Assembly (NCBI GenBank): GCA_037178855.1
Contig: JASJZC010000005.1
Location: 3,038,001 to 3,102,000, forward strand
Length of the DNA: 64,000 bases
Direction of reading: 5' to 3'
Source of the DNA: Oscheius sp. JU75
Taxonomy: Eukaryota > Nematoda > Chromadorea > Rhabditida > Rhabditidae
Shown: positions 23,463 through 34,111 of the stretch, one piece after another
Layout: the number at the start of each line of letters is the position of its first letter
Position numbering within the stretch: position 1 is the stretch's first letter
Notes under the pieces: generated by a model
Databases searched by the model: none
Told to the model about the DNA's origin: nothing
Seen by the model: only the letters and a program-made list of their open reading frames with translations
Program-made: the position numbers and the translations under genes

Positions 23463-24258
23463 CTACCACCGACAGCATTGCTGCCATTGATTGCCAATGG
23501 CTGTTGAACCGCCGGCGCCCAGACGGAAAGTATCCGCTCCGCTGAACTCCTGATGGGCTCCTTGATCGTATTGTCGTTTCAAGATTGTAGCCAATTCGAG
23601 GAAGGCTGCGTCAACGTTTACGTTGCATTTGGAACTGGTCTCCAGCGTCGAGAACATTCCTAGAAATTTGTTTACGAGAACAAAAAAACCTTACCATTAG
23701 CCCGTTGAAGAATCTCCGCCTCTTCCTGTTCCACAACTCGCTGGTCCTCCAGATCGCATTTGGTGGCTGAAATAGGATATCCTATGACCGAGACTATGTA
23801 TAAATCTTACCTACGAGGAGCTTTGCCACATTTGGTGCGGCAAACTTGGAAACGTCGTCGATCCATCGCTGGAGACTATTGAACGACTGTCGACAAGTGA
23901 TGTCATAACAAAGAACAATTCCATTGGCTGAGCGATAATAGGACTGAGTGATTGTTCGGAACCGCTCCTGTCCTCCCGTGTCCCAAATCTGGAGTTTCAC
24001 CCGTTTACCGTCTGAATTGAGGAATACAAACTGATACAAAGTGGCATGCATACCGACTACCAAAGTTCTCATTGTAAAATCTACTCCAATTGTCGTGCCT
24101 TGTCTATCCACAAAAGTCCCATTACGAAATCGTTGAACTACACAACTGAAACTTGATTATTAGCTTGGAAAACAAGAAGAAACTGACGTTTTTCCTACAC
24201 CCATATCGCCTATTAGCACTATTTTGAACAAGTAATCGAAAGATTCATCGCTGTCCAT
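23463..24258 (-). CDS. Rab GTPase, RAB19/RAB43-like
   Basis: This small GTPase is expected to act in Golgi or endosomal membrane traffic. The P-loop is GDMGVGKT and switch I is [12 protein letters not shown], which is shared with RAB19/RAB43. The flanking [17 protein letters not shown] is also diagnostic of that group. The G3 box reads WDTGGQE, with Gly in place of the nearly invariant Ala of WDTAGQE. The G4 box reads TKCD, an accepted variant of NKxD. The G5-like segment is LETSSK. The C-terminus is WQQCCRW, which places a double cysteine for geranylgeranylation two residues from the end. The ATG at 24258 directly follows TACTCTTTCAG, consistent with trans-splicing. It sits 215 bases upstream of EMC3 on the same strand. 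Confidence 0.88.
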
Positions 24259-24493
24259 CTGAAAGAGTAAAATTAGAAAGGTGCCACATCATCATGTGAA
24301 GACAATAATAGAATTGCAATATGAAGTGAGTATCAGAGAGACATAATGTATTCGAGCCAAAGCATCGACTGCCGCGAGAGAGTGCAACTGGCTGAGAGGG
24401 CGAGAGGTGAATAAGAGCCAGAACGTGATATTGCGTATTAGAGAGGAATTTGTACGGAACTTTGAGGGTAAATAAAAAAAAAAAGGACCTCGG

Positions 24494-25343
24494 TCAGTGG
24501 TTGAGAGTGAAAACATTGAAGGCCGTTGCTTTCCAGGGACCCAAAGGATTCAAAGTTCTCGCAAATCTGAACATTGTTATGAACGATAAAAAAATGTCGG
24601 GATTAACGTGATATTTACAGCTAAGACGTCGTTTTTGTACTTTCCTGTTGCTTCTTGTAGGGATATCTGATTGGGAACTGCCAGATTGAGACGGACAAAC
24701 GAGACCACAGTGAAATATATGCCGAGGTTCCGACTTGAGCTCACTGAATCTCTTTTCAGTTAGGTAACAAAACAGGCTCACGTTTGAAGATCTTTTTGCC
24801 GGCTATGACCGTCGAATAGAGAAATGAATGTACGACATCTGCTGGCGAAAACTTGAGTATTTGGAGATCGGTCTCGTTTATTCTAAGTAATCTCTGATTA
24901 GAATGATCCACAAAATACTTTTCATTGGTCTCCTGGAGCCTTTCTATTAGGTCCGAAGTGGCTACTGAGCTCATCTTCGTCCAATTTCCATCAGCCACGC
25001 AGCTACTGATCAATGCTGCTCCCTGAAACCTTTTTATTGCTCGTGAACAGTGAGAAACATACCTGGTTAGCTCCGATTAAAAGGCTTTCCCTGGAGTATT
25101 GTTTCTCAAAGGCTACTTGATAGATAATTTCGGCAATATTTCCGCCGATTTTCCTCGAAATTTCCATTAGTGGGACCACTACTTGAGGTTTCGACAAGAG
25201 AGCGAACTTCTGAATTAGCTGGTTCAGAAATTAGAAAAAGATACTACCTTTAGCCTGTTCACAGAGCTGACAGACGAAGAACATTGGGCCTCGGAAAATA
25301 ACAGCCCAGCTCTAAACGCTCGAAGCATGCTAGAAAATGTCAT
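24494..25343 (-). CDS. MAIP1-like mitochondrial Tim44-domain protein
   Basis: MAIP1 is a mitochondrial matrix protein that assists m-AAA protease substrates such as EMRE. Here the first exon begins with Met at 25343 and is Arg/Ser-rich (FRAGLLFSEAQCSSSV), suitable as a mitochondrial presequence. The core FEKQYSRESLLIGANQGAAL followed by LISSCVADGNW matches the family's Phe-Glu-x-Glu-Phe-hit-Gly-Ala-x-Gln-Ala helix. Next come DLIERLQETNEKYF and a beta segment, GIYFTVVSFVRLNL. The C-terminus LNPLGPWKATAFNVFTLNH is reached by a phase-2 splice; an alternative splice gives another, longer tail ending near 24292. The family call rests on helix pattern rather than a strong motif. The neighbours are FAM210-type (upstream) and RAB (downstream). 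Confidence 0.6.
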
Positions 25344-25520
25344 AGCGTTTGGAATGAACTAACTAAGATATGCTAAAGAAGCTAACACGAGAGCAAACTT
25401 TTGATACGGAACTGATCTAAACGTTTAATAAACACGGCTAAAAGAATAACAGGGAAACAATAACGGGCAAGCCCTACACGTTTTATCAGGAGATTCGACT
25501 AGACTTTTTCTTCGAGAATA

Positions 25521-26426
25521 TTAGTTTTTCTTCTCAGCGGATTGTGGCGAGGCTGCCTTCTGCTGATTCATCCGGGCAACATCTCGAACTCCCAAATTGC
25601 GATTTCGGTACAGCTTTCTTCCGTAGATACGTTTCTCGTATTCGGTACGAGCCTGTATGTTTTGACACTAACTGGGCTTCAGTATGAAACGATACCTTGT
25701 ATTCGACCTCTCGGAAAGTTCTGAGCTTTCCCATTCGACGCAGTACAGAGAAAGCACCTTGGATAAACACCAGGGTGGTCATATAACGAAGTGGAATCAC
25801 AATCTGAGCAGACTTTTTCAATCCTGATAAGCAAAAGACTTACCTTGTAAAGAAGTAAAGCAATGACGAAAACTCCAGCACTCGGAGGCGTGTTTGCGAT
25901 CTTCTGCACGATGTATTCTGGCATGTGGAGGAACTTCAGCAGGGCTATCACATCGACTCCACTTAAACACGAATCTTTTAAGGGAAGAGACGAAAACTAC
26001 CTCTTGACCAAGAAATAGAGAGCTATAAACCAGGCCGTACAGTTGGCCATATGAGCCGGGATGGCTATGTACCAATACCGTCTCAGATAATACTTCACTT
26101 TTGCGAAAAGTGACTTTGGAGGCTGTTCTTCTTTCATTTCCGCAATCTTCTTTTCCTTAGCTTCCTTTTGTTCGGAGCTCATCGTCATGTTAAACTTCCA
26201 CTTGGACTAATTTTAAGGATGTTTTAAAAAATTAAGCAAATGAAAAAACCTTGTCATTTTTAATGGGGGGCTCTGATGAAGTGTAAGTTCGAGTAGATTG
26301 GAAATATGGCTTGAAAATCTGGACAGAGCTGCTGCAACATCTGACTAGACTCGTTGGCGAGTGTACTTTAGCAGTATGGTAAAGGAAAAGTCGTGAATAG
26401 CATGCTATTCGCGTCAGGCTAGACAT
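25521..26426 (-). CDS. DUF1279 (FAM210A/B-type) mitochondrial inner-membrane protein
   Basis: FAM210 proteins are mitochondrial membrane proteins that influence mitochondrial translation and haem metabolism in vertebrates. The first exon encodes a basic, Ser/Thr-rich presequence starting at ATG 26426 (MSSLTRIACYSRLFLYHTAK). After a 43-base intron comes the DUF1279 core: RRYWYIAIPAHMANCTAWFI with YFLVKSGVDVIALLKFLHMP, then KIANTPPSAGVFVIALLLYK and IVIPLRYMTTLVFIQGAF. A basic C-terminus (YEKRIYGRKLYRNRNLGVRD) follows, ending in EKKN at TAA 25521. The Y-W-Y-x-x-x-P-x-H and K-S-G-V-D motifs are characteristic. An internal ATG at about 26188 would give a form without the presequence. Confidence 0.85.
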
Positions 26427-26625
26427 TATCCTTAACTTTCACTGTGTTCGAGGTGCGCTTTGTGCAAAATAAGATGAAGGCGTTGAAAACCGAATAAAAA
26501 AACCAATGTTTATACTGCAAACTTTTATTAAAACACAGTAACTTACCTGTAATGGACAAAACAATAGACTTTTACATTACAAAATGGTACAATAAATAGG
26601 AAACATAAACATTTGTGGGAATAAT

Positions 26626-27482
26626 TTAGGCATTGATCTCGGACTTTTGACGGATGGCGTAGTAAAGAGCTCCGACAGCGATGAAAAGAGCGACGGTCTC
26701 AGAAGAAACAGGAGACTTCTTGGAAAGACCAGCGTGGTTGTGGTTTTCGGTGAAAAGAGGCTTGGTTGAAGGGTTCTGAAAGAAAAGATCAGGTCGAGAA
26801 AAAGCTTGCATCATTTTGAAATTGTAGATATGGCTATCTACCTCAGTGCTGTGCTCTCAAAAATAGAAAACCGCGAGCAAAACAGTAGGTCGATTGTATA
26901 AATTTTGTTATGCGTCTGCTAGTTACCTTTTTCTTTGCAGGTTTACATACATGTTCAAGGTGATTGTAAAAAGCAAAAACTCGGTTTTTGTGTACTTCCG
27001 TTGCATTTTGCTGGCAAACTTGAATTCTTCTGATCCACCGTTAATCAAAAGAAATCTTTCAAAACCAACTAACCTTCTTGTAGGCAGCAATTCCATCCTC
27101 ATCGTAGACCTTGATGTTGAAAGTGCGGGCAGAAGCGGCGTCGTTCTCGAGGTACCATGAAACCTGGTATTTGGAAGTCTCCTCGGAAGCGGCCATGGGG
27201 TAGATCTTGTTGTCGATCACAGCATAGAAAGGCACGTCCTGAAAAACCTTTAGTTTAATACTATAAAACAGAACTCACTCTAACGTTGTTGGCACAGGTG
27301 AGGGCGAACTCGGCTACGAAGGTTGTGTGGAAGTGGAAGAATCCATCAGTAGTGGAGTATGTGGTTGCGCTTTGCTTGGGCGAGTCGCACTTACCACCTA
27401 ATAAAGGTTGATTGACAATTTTGACTAGAAACTAACCGAGAGCAACGGCGACAAAAGCCAGTACGACGGCGATCTGCAGCAT
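26626..27482 (-). CDS. SSR4: Translocon-associated protein subunit delta (TRAP-delta)
   Basis: TRAP-delta is a single-pass ER protein of the TRAP complex beside Sec61 that helps translocation and glycosylation. The product starts with a signal peptide ([20 protein letters not shown]). It continues with the luminal beta-sandwich: [56 protein letters not shown] and [13 protein letters not shown]. After a larger intron (about 26770-27075) come [11 protein letters not shown] and the membrane anchor [20 protein letters not shown], ending KSEINA at TAA 26626. The two luminal cysteines of the family disulfide are present. The start at 27482 lies 310 bases from the divergent CNOT7 gene. It is the first gene of the minus-strand cluster. 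Confidence 0.92.
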
Positions 27483-27791
27483 TCCGATCGTTGATCCTGC
27501 AATGCTGATCTGTTTTGTGAGAACATAGAAAAGTAAGAAGAGTTTGGGAGAGGCAAAAGAGACAATAAAGCTGTACTCGACCTGGAAAAGTGCCACAATT
27601 GTATGGATTTGCTGTTCGGTTCGTGGCAAGACCATTCACAGAAAGCGCGCCCTAATCGTATTCAAAAATATTCTGGTTTCGATTCGTTTCCGCCGATTTC
27701 TTGTTGTCTTTTTTCTGTTTCACCTGCTTTCCGTACAACTTCCATATGACAAACAAATAAGAAACAAAAATGAGCCACTTTCAGACTCGTC
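27483..27791. promoter_or_regulatory. Shared upstream region of SSR4 (minus) and CNOT7 (plus)
   Basis: This 309-base interval separates two divergent start codons and must contain both promoters or trans-splice regions. No TATA box or other defined site stands out. No gene is supported. Confidence 0.4.
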
Positions 27792-28811
27792 ATGACGACG
27801 AGTATCGAAGTAAACATTCATGATGTTTGGAAAACTAATTTGGAGGAGCAATTTGCGAAAATTAGAGAGCTGATAAAGGTATCTGCTCGAGTTTCATTTC
27901 AATTCTTGCCTTCAGGACTATCCCTACATTGCCATGGACACGGAGTTTCCGGGGATAGTAGCCACGCCGCTAGGCACCTTCCGGAATCGAGAGGATTTTC
28001 ATTATCAGATGCTCTACTGCAACGTAAACATGCTCAAGCTAATTCAGGTATACTACTGTTTTGTCTCATCGACCAGCTCATTCAGGTCGGCTTTTGCTTG
28101 ATCAACGAGAAAGGCGACCTTCCTCCTACAGGAGACGTTTGGCAATTCAACTTCCAGTTTTCTCTGAACGATGATGTCTATGCACAAGAAAGCGTGGAGA
28201 TGCTCCGTGGAGCCGGAATTGATTTTGCCCGGATGCAGGTTCATTTGGATTTAGAAGAGCACCCGTATTCCCTGTTCAGACCGACGGCATTCCTATGGAA
28301 GAGTTTGGCGAATTGCTAACAACTTCCGGACTCATTGTTGATGACCGAGTCACATGGCTAACTTTCTCTTCCGGTTACGATTTTGGTTATCTTCTGAAAG
28401 CCATCACACTCAATGAACTGCCGAAAGACGTGGGAATTTTCGAAGTTCCCTCAATATTCGCATTCAGGAAGGCCAATTTTTTCAATTCCATCGAGCTCTA
28501 TTCCCGCGCAGTTACGATGTCAAGGCCCTTTTGAAACTCCCCCAATGCACAAACGCCAAGCTGAAGGGAGGCCTTCAAGAGGTTTCTCCTTGTTGTGTAA
28601 CTATTTAATGTCTTCTCTTTAGATAGCCGATCAACTTGATGTGAAACGGGTAGGAGCCAATCACACTGCCGGATCCGATGCTCTTCTCACTGCTCGTACT
28701 TTCTTCAAAATCAAACATCAATTTTTCGCGGATTCTTGGGACAAGGTTGGAGAATATGATCCTATTACCTTAGGTTTATATCAGCCTAACCTCTATCGTC
28801 TCCAAATGTAA
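27792..28811 (+). CDS. CCR4-NOT deadenylase subunit CNOT7/8 (CAF1, POP2)
   Basis: CAF1 is a DEDD-type 3'-5' exonuclease that shortens mRNA poly(A) tails within the CCR4-NOT complex. The start MTTSIEVNIHDVWKTNLEEQ is typical. Catalytic elements are YIAMDTEFPGIVA (DxE of motif I), SSGYDFGYLLKAI (motif II Asp) and the DQLDVKRVGANHTAGSDALL region carrying the third Asp and following His. Other family landmarks are MLYCNVNMLKLIQVGFCL, GDVWQFNFQFSLNDDVYAQE and IPMEEFGELLTTSGL. The C-terminus GLYQPNLYRLQM is reached with TAA at 28809; alternative splicing of the last exon is possible. Its partner nuclease CCR4 is also in this window, at 58.4-61 kb. Confidence 0.92.
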
Positions 28812-29173
28812 CAGTCACCCAGTGTTTTTCTCACCTTGAACACGTTCTTCTCTGTAATTAATAAATGCTTTTTAGACTTCATCGATTATACAAGGCCAAA
28901 TCGTAGGGCTTGGGATTGGATCGAATCAGCCAAGTTCTTTGTCAAGTCGCAATATCGAGGATCTCGCCCAGGACGGCTCTATAACTGTTTCTTAAAAATG
29001 ATTGTGTAAATACGCTTTATACAATGTTCTCATGTTCATTCATTCGTGGTTGAATACCTGAAAAAACTCAATGAAAATCCCAAAATTTACTCCATCCTCT
29101 GTTGATGTTCGTCAGTTCATTCTGAAAAATACCTCTGTATTCTGTTTACATTTATTGTGGCGTATCTTCTAGG
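28812..29173. other. Gap between CNOT7 and ZNF593
   Basis: An AATAAATG polyadenylation-type signal at about 28858 marks the CNOT7 3' end. T-rich sequence and TTCTAG precede the next start. No gene is seen. The spacing is compatible with an operon junction. Confidence 0.45.
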
Positions 29174-29646
29174 ATGCCGTCCAACAGTAACAGCAAGCAC
29201 ACGATCTCCAACAAGACGAGGAAACGTCCTGGAAAAGACTACGACCAGCTTCACGAGGATCTGAAGCCTCACAAGGCCAAGAAACTGCTGAACCAGGAGG
29301 TAACTTTCTAGCCAGAATCTTCCAAAGATCCCGTTTCAGATTGATCTAGACCTGCCAGGAGATGGTCAATTTTACTGCATCGAATGCGAGCGCTATTTCA
29401 TCACGAAGGCGGTCTTGAGCAGTCATAAGAAAAGCAAGGTAACTTGATCTTCTTGTTCCAATCAAAAACATTTTGTAGCCTCACAAGAACCGTGTCAGGA
29501 CGCTGAAGGAAGTACCTTATACAGTAAAAGAATCCGAGGCAGCTGGAGGGCTGGGCCACTATCCACACGTGACGAACAAGTCGAGAGTCGAACGAGAGAC
29601 GGAAATGGAGGCAGAAGAACAACCGACGGACGAGACCAAAATTTAA
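29174..29646 (+). CDS. ZNF593: ZNF593/BUD20-type C2H2 zinc-finger protein
   Basis: Bud20/ZNF593 is a shuttling factor of pre-60S ribosome export. Three exons encode a basic N-terminus ([19 protein letters not shown]) and the family's [20 protein letters not shown]. The single C2H2 finger then ends with the diagnostic [15 protein letters not shown]. The tail is [16 protein letters not shown], with an acidic C-terminus ending ETKI (TAA 29644). The GLGHY motif near the end and the length of about 130 residues match the family. The ATG at 29174 follows TTCTAGG. The next gene's first ATG is only 25 bases after this stop. Confidence 0.9.
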
Positions 29647-29671
29647 ATAGATCCTGTTTATTCGCATTGTT

Positions 29672-31673
29672 ATGTCACGTTGTTACTTGTTATCGCATAA
29701 AAATTTACGTTATTACCAGGCTAGACAAATGTGGTGGTGCTATCCATTGTTTCCTTCAGCGAGACGACTGATTTCACCAAGCTCACAATTAGATGATTCC
29801 ACGGATATTTTTCATGCGGGGTTTCTCATCGCAGGTAACAGCAGCACATCTGCGACAGGTGTATAAAGACAGTAAAAAGGTGAGAAACCTGATGTAGCCG
29901 ACCAATTTTTGAATGACTAGCATCTGCTGAAGACAACGAACCTTCCACGAATCGATCCTCGGGCCATCTTTGCCAACAACGAGCTAGATCTGAATAAAAT
30001 TGACGTTTACGGGTTTGACTACGATTACACGTAAGTCGATGACAATTCCAATAGTCCGTTATTTCAAGGCTAGCTGTCTACACCAGAGAACTGAACGAGC
30101 TGATCTATCGAATGGCAGCGGAGCGACTCGTCAAACAGTTCAAGGTTTATACACAACATGATTTCTGAAAAGTGACGTAGTACCCAGAGGGGATTCTGAC
30201 AGTCAACTACGATATCGACTGGAGTATCCGTGGATTACACTTCGATGTCGCTAACAGTGTCCTAATGAAAGTAAATGCTTTTTCTTCGATCCAAACCGGT
30301 AGTTTCTTGATCCAAATTAGAAGTGAAGATGATTTAGGGACTGTATACAGAGGTCTCCGGCAGCTATCTGACAGAGAAGTCGGATCAATTTACCCAGGTT
30401 TCGGACTGCCAGATGTGAGAGGAAGAGACTTCCCTCAGCTCAACGACCTGTTTTCTCTGCCATGGGCTGGGCTCTTGGCCACGGTCATTCACTATTGCGA
30501 CACAAATAACCTCGATTTTGATCCAAAATGTCTCTACGACGATATCGCAGTAAGTTCTAGAGAGAGCCTGAAAGATTAGTTGAATAGTTGAGTGTTGCCC
30601 AAGTTCACACGTCGGGAGAGATGTACCGCCGAATAGGAGAACAGCTGCCCCGATATGTACATAAAAACGAGGGACTTCTCGACTACCTGCAGTTTCTCGT
30701 CGACAACAAGAAAGAGCTGTTTGTCGTGACCAACAGTCCTTTCAGTTTCATGTGGGTCAAACAGTTCTTCAACAAAAAAGACTCAGAAACTATGGAATGA
30801 CATTCATGTTGGGAGAGGACTGGCGGAAGTTCTTCAAGCACATTGTTGTTTCAGCCAAGAAACCAACATTCTTTTTCCGACAAGAGCCTTTTAGATTGTA
30901 TGATGAACGGATAGGAACAGTGCGCTTTGAGAAAATAGTAAGACTGGAAGAAGGGAATGTCTATAGTGGAGTGAGTTATCTTTTTATTAAACAATGGTAT
31001 ATGTGTCCAGGGAAACATTGAAGACCTGTCCAAAAATGCTGGCTATGACGACAAGGGAGTACTGTACTTTGGTGACCACATTTACACAGATCTGGCAGAT
31101 CCGATGCTCAGACTCGGATGGCATACGGCTGCTGTCGTCCCGGAGCTGGCTAGAGAAATTCGAACTCAAAACGACCAGGGATACAGGTAGGTGGAGTGAG
31201 GAGCCCAAAGATTTTGAGGGGTAGAAACCACATTCAATGGCTGGAGACGCTGACAGCCATGATCGAAAAGTACCAAGGAGCTGTACGCTCCTGTTCGGAA
31301 GGTTCGGCTATCATGGACGGGTGGAGACAGGAAAGGAATCAGATTCGGTGGGTACAGAGACCAAACATACAAGAAAGATATTCAGCGAGCACGTGAAAGT
31401 AATGTTCAATCCTCAGTTTGGTTCTCTCTTCCGCAGCTACACTCAAATGACCTACTTTTCTCGGAGACTTTGCAGGTAAACCTATAGAAGAAGTAGTTTT
31501 ATTCGTGGTTCAGATTGGCTGACATTTACACCAGCCGAGTGCCAAATCTGTTGAAATACAGTGCCGATCACTGCTTCTTCCCTCGAAGAAATGCTCTTCC
31601 ACACGAGGCTGTACATCCATGTCCTGTTCTGTTAGAAGAGGCCTCTCAAAAAGAGAAAGTTGCTCAACTCTAA
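29672..31673 (+). CDS. 5'-nucleotidase domain-containing protein (NT5DC2/NT5DC3-like)
   Basis: This is a HAD-superfamily protein of the cytosolic IMP-GMP nucleotidase-like (cN-II-like) group. The HAD nucleophile motif appears as [20 protein letters not shown] (DxDxT). Family landmarks follow: [45 protein letters not shown] (motif II), [20 protein letters not shown] and [15 protein letters not shown] (motif IV). The end carries [19 protein letters not shown] with [14 protein letters not shown] and [12 protein letters not shown]. The stop TAA is at 31671. The N-terminus is less certain: I use the ATG at 29672, which gives a basic presequence-like start ([15 protein letters not shown]), consistent with a mitochondrial form. 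Its substrate is unknown in the family. Confidence 0.88.
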
Positions 31674-31761
31674 TGCCTTGAAATGAAAATAAAGTGATAA
31701 CATTGTTCAAGGACAAAATGAATATTTACGAGCATGTGGAGGAATGTGACAAACTTGTTAG

Positions 31762-32423
31762 TTAGGCACGAGAATCAGCAGATGGGTAAGCTCGAACAAG
31801 ACGGACTTCTGCCTTTGGTCGATCACTGTTGTCTGTGTCAACTCTTCCCATGTTTTGAACGACCTAAACCATAAAACTATTGGCAAACAATACAATTTCA
31901 CCTTCATTCCAGCAGCAACTCGTCCGAAAATAGTATGCTTACCATCCAAATGCTGAGTAGGAGCCAGGGTTATAAAGAACTGAGATCCGTTTGTGTTTGG
32001 ACCTGCAAACAGTTTAGTTCCTTTATGAAAAGGAGTAACCCATACCAGCATTGGCCATTGACAGAATTCCTGCTCCTGTATGTTTCAGGCGCTCGTCAAT
32101 TTCGTCAGCAAAACGATCTCCATAAATAGAGGCCCCTCCTCGGCCGGTTCCCGTAGGATCACCTCCTTGAATCATGAAATCTGAGAGGGAGAGTGTCTGC
32201 TGCAAACAAATAAGCTAACCAGCAATAATTCGATGAAAAATAGTCCCATTGTAGTATCCTCTTCTCGAAAGCTCGACAAAGTTTCGGCATGTTTTAGGTG
32301 CATGATCCCAGTACATTTCGAACGATATCTTGCCCATGCTGAATTGTTTTGATACTATCACGAAAAATGTTTAGCTAACCTCGTTTCCAGGGTAACATAT
32401 GGAGGCTTCTCAATTCCGGCCAT
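31762..32423 (-). CDS. PPIL1: Spliceosomal peptidyl-prolyl isomerase PPIL1 (cyclophilin)
   Basis: PPIL1 is a small cyclophilin that binds SKIP in the activated spliceosome. The product, about 170 residues, opens [20 protein letters not shown]. It has the isomerase core [20 protein letters not shown] with the catalytic Arg and Gln, and then [36 protein letters not shown] and a [12 protein letters not shown] C-terminus. The absence of the C-terminal extensions found in PPIL2 or PPIL4 and the overall length identify PPIL1. The start ATG is at 32423 and the TAA at 31762. It converges on NT5DC (88 bases between stops) and diverges from ATG3. Confidence 0.92.
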
Positions 32424-32863
32424 CTTAGTCTGTCTAAAGTACACAATTAGTGGTTTTACCTAGAATAGAAAGAAGTAAAACAAGAAGTATCATAACATTC
32501 AAAGAGGCCAGCATTCGAAATCAACGAGAAAAAAGAATTTGAATTGCGCGCGTTGTTTAGGCGTCAAAACCCTATCTTTGTTGGATTTTAATCGGAAACT
32601 GCTCATATGACTTCTTGTTACATGTCCATCAGTCCGTTTTTCGATCGTTCTGATCAGATTTAGCCTTTTCCCAAAGCCTAATACACGATAAAATACCATA
32701 TCAAACACTTCCTCACCTTCTCACAGCAGAGTATCTCTAGGAAAGCATATTCGAGGCGGTTTCACTAGAATAAAAAACTTTTGTGTGACCGTAAGAATCG
32801 ATAGCATCCGCTTTCTCACCTATCCGACCAGTTCAAAACAAGAAGTAGCCTCTTTCCAGGTGA
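32424..32863. promoter_or_regulatory. Shared upstream region of PPIL1 (minus) and ATG3 (plus)
   Basis: This 440-base interval lies between two divergent starts. It ends in CTCTTTCCAG just before the ATG3 start. An open frame on the minus strand at 32499-32708 has no domain, and I do not call it. Confidence 0.4.
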
Positions 32864-33931
32864 ATGGACCTCCAGAATCTCGTCAACAACGTGAAGCGTT
32901 TCGGTCTGAATGTGGCCGAGAACTTCGTCTCCGTTCCGAAAGAGAGCAAGTTCCGAGAGAGTGGAGTTCTGACTCCGGAAGAGTTTGTCGCAGCTGGTGA
33001 TCATCTTGTTCATCATTGTCCCACATGGAAATGGGCCAAGTGCGGAGATCCGAAGAAGTAAGTCAACCCATGCGACCATAGCATTCTCCAAGGTTCCGAG
33101 ACTGGCTCCCCGAGGACAAACAGTTTCTCATCACGAAGAATGTCCCTTGTCACAAGAGGTGCCGCCAATTGATGGCTTACGATCCGTCTAAAGAAAAGGT
33201 TGGTCTATCGACATGTCTTTACTTTAACCTTGGGCAGATTCTTTCGTGGAATGAAGTTGGAGCGGAAGATGGATTCGCGGGAGATGAGGACAGTGGGTGG
33301 GTGGATACTCATCACGGGGATGACGATTCCGGTGCCAACAACTCACAAGCCGTTGATATCGGAGCCCAAGTGAGCGTTGAGCCCGAAGAGGAAGAGGACG
33401 CGATCATGGACCTCGACGACTTTGCTGACTCTGAGGAGCTGGACAACATTGATCCCAACAGGTAGCCATAGGTTTGAATTGATAAAACAGATCTCAGGTT
33501 CGTTGTCCAGAAGAAAGAGTTCACCGCAGAGGTCACGAAACCGAGAACCTATGATCTTCACATCTGCTACGATCTCTATTATCGTGTTCCTCGGCTCTTC
33601 CTTATTGGATACGACGAGAACCGTCAACCGCTGACCATCGATCAGACAAACGAGGACTTTTCTGTGGTAAGTCCTATGCGAATGAGTTGCGAAACAGTTT
33701 CAGGATCACGCGAACAAGACAATCACCTTTGAGCCACACACGTCTCTCGACTGTGACATGCCGTCTGTCCATCCCTGTCGTCATGCGGAGACCATGAAAC
33801 GACTGATGGATCAGTACGCTGAGAATGGGAAAGATCTGGCTGTCCACGAGTATCTGCTCATCTTTCTGAAGTTCGTACAGGCTGTCATCCCTACCATCGA
33901 GTACGACTTCACTCGTTCCATCAAACTCTAA
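32864..33931 (+). CDS. ATG3: Autophagy E2-like enzyme ATG3
   Basis: ATG3 transfers ATG8/LC3/GABARAP-type proteins to phosphatidylethanolamine during autophagosome formation. The N-terminal amphipathic start [20 protein letters not shown] and the [20 protein letters not shown] region are typical. [16 protein letters not shown], the acidic flexible insert ([19 protein letters not shown]) and [20 protein letters not shown] follow. The active-site Cys lies in [17 protein letters not shown]. The C-terminus is [20 protein letters not shown] and RSIKL. The length of about 315 residues matches, and the acidic insert that in other animals binds ATG7 is present. The TAA is at 33929. Confidence 0.95.
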
Positions 33932-34111
33932 CTCATCATCATGTACATTGCCGAAGACATTAAACATTTTATGCATAGCTGAGTAATCACAGGGCATGAG
34001 TTTCGAATCGTGGAATCACAAGTGAACGGTTTTGACTAAAGTGAATTTTTTTGAGTGAGTAGATCACAACGACCAGAAGAGAAGAAGGGAATAAATAAGC
34101 TATGTACAGAA

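Larger units (their letters stand above)
22365..27482 (-). other. Putative five-gene trans-spliced operon (SSR4, FAM210-type, MAIP1-like, RAB, EMC3)
   Basis: Five minus-strand genes follow one another with gaps of about 200, 178, 235 and 216 bases, which is the spacing of nematode operons resolved by trans-splicing. At least the RAB and EMC3 starts are immediately preceded by TTTCAG or TTCCAG acceptors. Four of the five act in ER or mitochondrial membranes. This is an inference from spacing and acceptors only. Confidence 0.5.
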
